Below, in pieces: positions 57,128-64,000 of a DNA stretch of 64,000 bases (the first letter of the stretch is position 1; the number at the start of each line of letters is the position of its first letter). Source of the DNA: Plantago ovata (Eukaryota; Streptophyta; Magnoliopsida; Lamiales; Plantaginaceae); the NCBI GenBank assembly GCA_028274465.1, contig CM051458.1:87688085-87752084 (forward strand), written 5' to 3'. Made by a program: the position numbers and the translations under genes. The notes beneath the pieces are model-generated. The model saw nothing but the letters and a program-made list of their open reading frames with translations, was not told the origin of the DNA and did no database searches.

Positions 57128-60100
57128 TCAGGCCAGTTTTCTTTTGACAAGCCCTTTAAAGAAATCAAAACTGCAGCCACATGGACGCTTAAATCAGAAG
57201 GATAATTTCTTACTTAGATCGAGTATAGCATTGGTTGAAAATTCACATGGGACTTAAATGCCAAACATATTTAGGTCCAAGGAATAGAAGACATGTAGTA
57301 CTAGTACAATGAGGAGAAATGCTACTGCTTTTCTATACTTCTTAGTGTGGCATTAGCTTTATATCCCAAAGGTAGTACTCCAGATTATTTGTCTAGAGAC
57401 CTTACTAGGATTGAGGACTAAGGAAGAGAACACTGCGAAGTTTAGAAATAGAATACATAATAAGAACATGACCCGTTAAATTTAACCACGCCCCAGGTTT
57501 ATACCATAATCCACACACAAAGTTAAAACAAATTCATAACTCAATTACAAAAGGAAAGTTCACAAAGTCTGGAAAGAAAATGAAGGGAGGAAAGATAATC
57601 CAACATTAAATGGTAAATAACGTATAAACCTGTAGATTTTCAAACTTAAGTCTAAAATTTATCTTCACTTGAAGATAGCAAACTTACATTCTTAACAACT
57701 TTATTTTTAAGTTATGGTCCATCATAGTAAAGAATCATTGCAGCATTGACTGAGACAGATAACCAAAGGATTCATGCAATGTACTAAACTTATATGTAAA
57801 TTTCTAATAATACTAAATTTATGCCAGTGTATGAAATACTAGAACTTTTTGGGAGTTGGTTTAGGGGTAAGTACATAGTTGCGGGGTTTGTGTTTCCGAA
57901 GATAGAAAGTGGAACATTTCTGTGGGATGCCGGAAATTGCAAATGAAGAAGTTTTCTATGGGGTAGAGGAATTATAATATTGCACTTAATATATACTGCA
58001 GTATACTGCATTGCACTTGCAATAATTGGATATTATTGGACATCAGATAGTTATGAGCCTAATTCCATAAAACTTGCAAAAACTGTAACTAGGGGAAATT
58101 CGTCATGGGAATATAATAAAATGAGAATACATGTACCTGTTCCCATCTGGATGAAGCTCACATGTTTGTCCATCTTCAGTGACAGCCAATAAATACCCCG
58201 AAGCTGTTAAACCCTGATTTAATAAAGCAGATCGGTTTAGCACACATACCAGTTAGATAGTAGTAGTTACCAGTCCTATCATTTGGCAACGCATAAACAA
58301 GCAAAATTCTAAAAGTTTCAAAAGACTTAAATTGTCATATCACTTACCAACTGCATTGCAGTTGTCTTGTATAAGTTTCTTTATGTAATAAAGTGATTTA
58401 CAAGGGAATCGAAGGATGTGTATAGATTGTTGAAAAAAAAAAAAGGAAAACGAAAATCCGAACGATTACCTGAATGGTAACAACTGTTTCAGAAATTTGA
58501 TCCTGATTCTCATTCCCCTCTTGTACAATTACTCGCTGTCCACTGCAGAAGTAGCCAATGTTAGGAGCAAGGATTCACAATGGACTAATTCCATCCAATC
58601 TTTTCAGTATTACTATATTACACGAATAACAAGCCCTTTATTTCATTGGGTAAAATGATGTTTACCTGTGCAGCCATGTCTTGTAGTACAGGTTTTCTAG
58701 TGCTTGGAATCCTGCATGAAAGAAACGAAGAATTGCCATTCAGCATAAGGTAATAATTTAGTAGAAGTAGTAAAATTGTTAATAGAAAACTCAATAGAAC
58801 ATCTGATTGCGTGCTCAAAGAAATGAGGACGTGGTTATAAAATAAATGTCAACATGGAAATTCAAGTTGGTAAAATCCTGTGCTTTTTAAAGATAGCCAT
58901 GGCAAACATTGTGCTCTCTCTCTCTCTCTCTCTGAAATAGTGTAAAACATGTGACAAGTTAATAAAATGTGGTAAAAGGATGTGTATTAAAAATTTAGCC
59001 ATCTTGTACGCATCAAAATTGACCAGCAGATGAACTTTATCACGGGATAAATGGAATTTACTTCTTTATTAACTCATGCTTTGAGACTTTGATGGACTTC
59101 ATTAACCAATCAACCAACTCTGAGGCTAGATTTTGGATTTGACATGAGATATTTCTTAGTGTAGTATTCTTCTATCTTTTGGATATATATATAAAGGGTA
59201 TAATTGACATCAGTACAGTGAGTAAAATTATGTTTCTCCCTACTCTTCTTACATTAACATATTCATCATTGTGCTTTATCAATCACAAACACAATCTAAA
59301 GGAATATCCATGCCAGATCCCATAACATTTGAGAAGCGTGCAATTTGCTGCAACCAAATAACCTTTTAACAGATGTGCAAACTGCCCCATAAGAACATGC
59401 CTTCATTTGTTGAGGACCCCAGTTAACACCTTGCAACTAATCGAGGAAATGATAACTTGTTTTTTCAAATTTTAGCTGAAAAGTGAAAATAATACAAACG
59501 TCTCACTTCATTCATTCATGACTCAAGCTAGCAAAGAAAATCAGATAAGTGATATAAGTTGATCAAAGGAGCAGCAAATACTTATGAGCCTTAAAAACTA
59601 GTACTTAAAATAAACAACAGACAATCAAGTAATAAAACTGAATCACCTTCATTAACGAAGATGTCATAAAAGCTCTCAAACTTATTGAAGAAAGATGCTA
59701 TGACATCTTCACGTTGTAGTTGGTGAGCAATACACCCCAGCCTTTGAAGAACAGCATTCAGACACGTCGTTGGCTTCTGATTGCTGACATTCAACCCAAT
59801 TCCTACAAAGAAATAATGAGAAAAGTTCAAGCCTATTTCTAACTATTTTGTGAAATTCTTGTATTTATACCATAAATGCAAACAGTTTCTTCAGTAAGAA
59901 AGGGGTGTTACTCTCACAGTAAGAAAAAACAGAAAGGAAAAAAAGGGCCCTCGACTGATTCAGCATGAACTTTCTAGAGTAAATGTATCGACAAAAGAAT
60001 GAGTGTTTACCAGCACTGATATTAAACTTCTTAGATCTATATGTGGACGTGCACAAAATGCCTCCCACTTTGAGACCATCTAAGTACAGATCATTTGGCC

Positions 60101-63100
60101 ACTTGATCCTAACATCAAGAAGTGGCATGCCCTGAAATGTCATAATATCCACAGTAAGAAATATAAGGAACGATTTGGGATAAGATATGAAAACATAAAC
60201 GTACATCAGTACATGTATGATGCATGAACAGTTATATGTCTCATTATCATAACTCAAGGTGTCATAATGACCTAGTACATAGTGATGTACACTGCGAACA
60301 TCAAATCCGCTACCTCTTCTTCACTTAAGTTGATAAACTATTTTTATGCTCAGATCACTTTGAGTAAATGAATTTGATCATAAACGTTAATCTTGTAATT
60401 TCCCCTATTATTTTTGTGTGTTGCTATAGAGTTTTCACACGTTTAGAACATTTCATTTAAATTATTGATTTTCTACAAAAGAATTAGAAGTCATTGGACA
60501 CTTAGTTGAACCAATAGAATACCTCCAAATGACATGACATTCAACAACTACTGTCTAAAATTGCTTGGAAAATCTTGAGGAATGAAGAAAGTGTTTGGCT
60601 ACCTTTAGTCAAAGCAAAATATCTGAAAGGAACAAGACTACAAGACTACATCCCAAAAGCGAGTGACAGTCCGGCATGGAAGGGGGTGATCAAATGCATG
60701 AACAATCTCAAGTCGTCTCTACGTTGGAAGATTGGAAATGGAGCAAATATATCATTCTGGTTCGATAATTGGCTAGGCAATGGATCTTTGTTCCATTTGA
60801 ACTCGACAGTCCACCCTGATGAGTTCAATTTAAAACTGTATGATGTGGTTGATCTACATGGAAGCTGGAACTTACAAATGCTGCAATCTCAAATTCCAGA
60901 GGATGTGAGGCAGCACATTCTAAAGAGTAACATCCAACTAAGGGATCTTGATGATGAAGTGATCTGGAACAACAGTGCGAGTGGTATCTTTACTTGCAAT
61001 TCAGCATATAAAGCACTCCAAGAGCAGCAAAATGGAAGCATAGACACAGAAATGAAATGGAGCTGGATATGGCAATCAAGTTTGAGTAATAAACTCAAAC
61101 ATTTCTTGTGGCTTGCTGTACAAGGGAGGCTGGCAACAAAACACTTGCTACAAACTCGCCAAATAACGGAGGATGCAAAATGCCCTCAATGTGACTCTAC
61201 AGATGAAACAACAATCCACACGCTTTGGACCTGCCCTCAGGCTCAGAAAATTTGGAAGAGAATCATGCCATCAATCGAACTACAGCGGTTCAATAATTGC
61301 ACAGAGGAGAGATGGTTTACTGAAAATATGATGCATGCCGAAAGAAGAAACACAGTAGCGCAAGATGTGCAGTGGAAATGGATATTCATTGCTGCAATTT
61401 GGGCTATATGGAAATCACGCAACTCAGTTGTTTTCAAAAGGAAAAAAGACAACTTGAACTCCACTTTATTCCAGATCAAACAGATGGCATTAGATCTGTA
61501 TATGAATTTGGGCAAGAAGAAGCAGCAAAATACTTCACTGAAGTGGCAAAAGCCGGAACCTGGAAGTGTCAAACTGAATGTTGATGGCAGTGTTCTGACG
61601 GACAGAAATACGGGAGCTATTGGGGGATTGCTACGTGATGAAGAAGGAAACTGGCTTTGGGGATTTCATCAAAGGCTAGGTTCATCATCAGTGAACATTG
61701 CAGAAGCGGAGGCAATACGTTTGGGACTAGAAATTGCTTGGGAAAGGCGCTACCCCAAGATACAAGTTGAAACAGATTCACTCTTGATCTATAAAATGTT
61801 GACAAATGAGATGGAGTGGGATAATGACACTGAGCTATGTGAAACGCTTCTAAACTGCAAAAGACTTCTACACAAGCCATGGCAAGCCGAGCTACGATGG
61901 ATCAGAAGAGGGTCGAATGTTTGCGCGGATAGAATGTCTACCTTAAATGATAGCGTTAATGAGGAAGGATATCTTGTAGAATCCATACCTCAAGTTCTTA
62001 TTCCGTTTTTGGAGTTTGACAAAGCCTAAGGGCTGACTATCTTTCATTACCAAAAAAAAAAAAAAAAAAAAAAACAACTTGCATTAACTATGATGAAATT
62101 CTTCATTAAAAAATGAAAAACAACATATATTCATGAAATAATGAAAAACCCAAAATGGCATATAAAAAAAGGGATGATGTTTAAAGGTAGAAATTTGCGG
62201 TTCCGTGGCAAGTGTTTTCAAGATCTATCTTATGCAATCAGAAGTGTTTTTAAGACTAATATATCAGGATCTGATGCTCTTATAAGATATCATCAATGTG
62301 ACCTGGAAGTGATTTTACTGTTTAAATATGTTATGGTATATCTATTTAAACTTATTTTGTAGTATTAGCAATTTGAACAGTGGATGTATTACTTCTACTC
62401 AACTGAGATATAAACATAATTTGTTACAAGTTTGTGAGCTACAAATAACCACCAAAACTACATGTTCACAGCCAAACACTGAACTGAAGCGTATTATAAC
62501 CAAATTCTTAACTCCTTACCTATTTTGAAGTAACAGAAACAGCAACCTACTAAAACCGAGTCATTCAATTTCAAAGATTGAAGTTTAACCATGATTGCAC
62601 TACATAGGGTTCTTATTATCCACTTTGTTAAACTGAAGTGCAGTAAAGTGTTAAATCAAGAGTATTTCTTGATAGATATCATTATTAGTTGCTTACTATC
62701 CTAACCAGGAAGCTCAGGAGTCAGGACATTTGCCACTAAGTATGGAAGAAACTTACATTGACCAATAGCTTCAGTCTTCAGATTAAACAAATGATCGGTA
62801 TAAGTGTATAACCTTGAGAAATTAACTAAAGGCATTGTTGTCAAATAGACCACATTTGGTCAGCATGCAGAGCAAAGCTCAGTAATAACTTACCTTTTGT
62901 CGGCAAAGATCATTAATTGCCTCGGTCATAGCTAAACTAACAATATACTGCACAAGTGGCACAACTCGTCCATCCTCCATTTGTATCGTGAATGAAAAAA
63001 GAAGACATCCTTTTGGTGATTCCCATACATTTTTCGACCGACCTTGACAACAAGAAAAAGTTGTTTAAAAAAACAACAAAGCGATAATTCCAGAGATTCA

Positions 63101-63992
63101 ATATGAACTTAAAAAAACAAAGTAATACCTCTTCCCTTTAACTGCACGTCAGCAACACATGCTGCACCAATAGGTAACTCAGCAAAGTTACTTCCATAGA
63201 GGAAAAGTAAAGGAAATAAGTTAGAAAACCTTGTAATAGTACAGAGCTAAATACAGAAGAAATTTCTCATGTGTGATGATAAGTCCATCTGTTGTATAAC
63301 ATGCTCTCCTTTTATTTAGAATCTAAACCCTTAATGATAGCATATGGGCTAATGGGCTGGGTAAAGAGAAATGAATACTCAATGCAGATCCTATCAAAGT
63401 GCATTGCAAGTACTCAGTTGGATTCACAGGCTTAGAAGTGCAATCCTACTTTAAACATGCTAGGGGAATTGATACACGAAAAATATTCAGAACATAGTAT
63501 ACATTTGTAAACATTATGGTGCGGATAAATGACAAATTGTTGTTTCATTTAGTTTTTTGACTTTGTCATGAGCTCATGAAAGATGATGATCACTTAGTTA
63601 ATTACTCCAATAGAAACTAATTATTAAATCATATACGCAACAATCAATTTTTCTGCAACAAATTCACAGAGAAATTGAATCAAACAGCTGGTGAGCAGGA
63701 GTGAAAATGCTTACTGCGAAACAACATCATGTGTGGAAGCCAATCTAGGCGAGTAAATGATCAGCCTCCCGAAACGAGCAGTCGATAGAGAATCCATATA
63801 CGAGTTTAATCGGAAAGCTTCGTCATCATCAAAGCTCGCACCTCCTTCGATGTCCGAAGAGAGAACAACATTCACCGGAGAACTTTCGGGGAGCTTTAAG
63901 GCGTTAATTGTCTTCAAACGCATTGCCAGTTCATTATCTTCGCTGGATTTTCCGCAGAGTAATAGCGTCGTAGGTGATATCGGCGGCTCCAT
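57128..63992 (-). CDS. HCS1: Biotin--protein ligase (holocarboxylase synthetase)
   Basis: Nine exons (63992-63715, 63190-63129, 63042-62894, 60131-60011, 59802-59647, 58711-58666, 58542-58470, 58213-58137, 57170-57128) join in frame to 334 aa, ending FFKGLVKRKLA. The enzyme forms biotinyl-AMP and transfers biotin to a lysine of carboxylases such as acetyl-CoA carboxylase and methylcrotonyl-CoA carboxylase. Hallmarks are the nucleotide/biotin-binding GRGRSKN (residues 112-118), KWPNDLY (173-179), VGGILCTSTYRSKKF, GIGLNVSN and the C-terminal GYLLAVTEDGQTCELHPDG. The ATG used is only 8 bases from the window edge. Plant HCS1 has an organelle-targeting leader upstream of an internal Met, so a longer form may extend beyond the window. 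Intron 3 (60132-62893) carries a LINE. Confidence 0.95.
58912..58934. repeat. (TC)n microsatellite
   Basis: A short CT dinucleotide run inside intron 5 of the biotin ligase gene. Confidence 0.9.
60550..62072 (+). mobile_element. 5'-truncated LINE with open ORF2 C-terminus and poly(A)
   Basis: The plus strand is open from about 60551 (LSKIAWKILRNEESVWLPLV) to the stop at 62027-62029, about 490 codons without a break. There is no true ATG at the left edge, so it is a truncated ORF2. It has a zf-RVT region (LKHFLWLAVQGRL, then CPQC at about 203-206, H215, C220, counting from 60575). An RNase H domain follows with D337, E377/E379, D401 and D452. The reverse transcriptase part is missing. A 23-base A run (62052-62074) ends it. 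AACAACT at 60543-60549 and 62073-62079 may be the TSD. It lies antisense inside intron 3 of the biotin ligase gene. Confidence 0.88.
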
Positions 63993-64000
63993 ATCTGCAC

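Overview
This window is nuclear DNA from a flowering plant, most likely a eudicot. The evidence is AT-rich intergenic DNA, GT-AG introns throughout, a plant-type telomeric motif (TTTAGGG) at 20606-20669, plant retrotransposon families, and genes in plant-specific layouts such as MORN repeats fused to a PIP5K. I cannot name the species. All exon coordinates were read by eye from splice signals, reading-frame continuity and protein similarity; no transcript data were available.

Four protein-coding genes look intact. A phosphatidylinositol-4-phosphate 5-kinase lies at 31300-34637 (minus, 8 exons, about 745 aa). An oxysterol-binding-protein-related protein with a PH domain lies at 41158-50776 (minus, 10 exons, about 760 aa). 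A biotin--protein ligase (HCS1 type) lies at 57128-63992 (minus, 9 exons, at least 334 aa). A short unclassified protein with a callose-synthase-like N-terminus lies at 9731-10484 (plus, 3 exons, 188 aa). A further small gene at 18024-19242 (minus, 3 phase-0 exons, 83 aa) is plausible but unrecognised. One tRNA-Leu(AAG) gene is at 38654-38734.

The left third is repeat- and relic-rich. It has a SINE with target-site duplications (TSDs) at 623-802, a tandemly duplicated minisatellite at 2440-3640, a GC-rich hairpin cluster at 5947-6104, a decayed LRR receptor-like protein at 7341-8965, and a patchwork at 12185-16339. In that patchwork, exon-intron pieces of SMC2, glutamate dehydrogenase and solanesyl diphosphate synthase lie head to tail on the minus strand.

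The most striking structure is at 21822-24574: a tandem multimer of the 5S-rRNA-bearing TRIM retrotransposon Cassandra. It has six LTRs and five internal domains alternating and is bounded by one perfect TSD (GATCT). Further along are a PIF/Harbinger-type element carrying spliced coding exons (27507-29532), a Tourist-like MITE, LINE fragments, a 1-kb copia-type non-autonomous element inside an ORP intron (46590-47576), a CACTA remnant, a second SINE (54071-54267), and a young-looking 5'-truncated LINE inside an intron of the biotin ligase gene (60550-62072).

The intact genes are unrelated housekeeping or signalling loci: phosphoinositide synthesis, sterol/lipid exchange, and biotin attachment to carboxylases. 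Nothing suggests they form a functional cluster. The interest lies in how transposable elements have multiplied, nested and captured gene pieces between and inside them.
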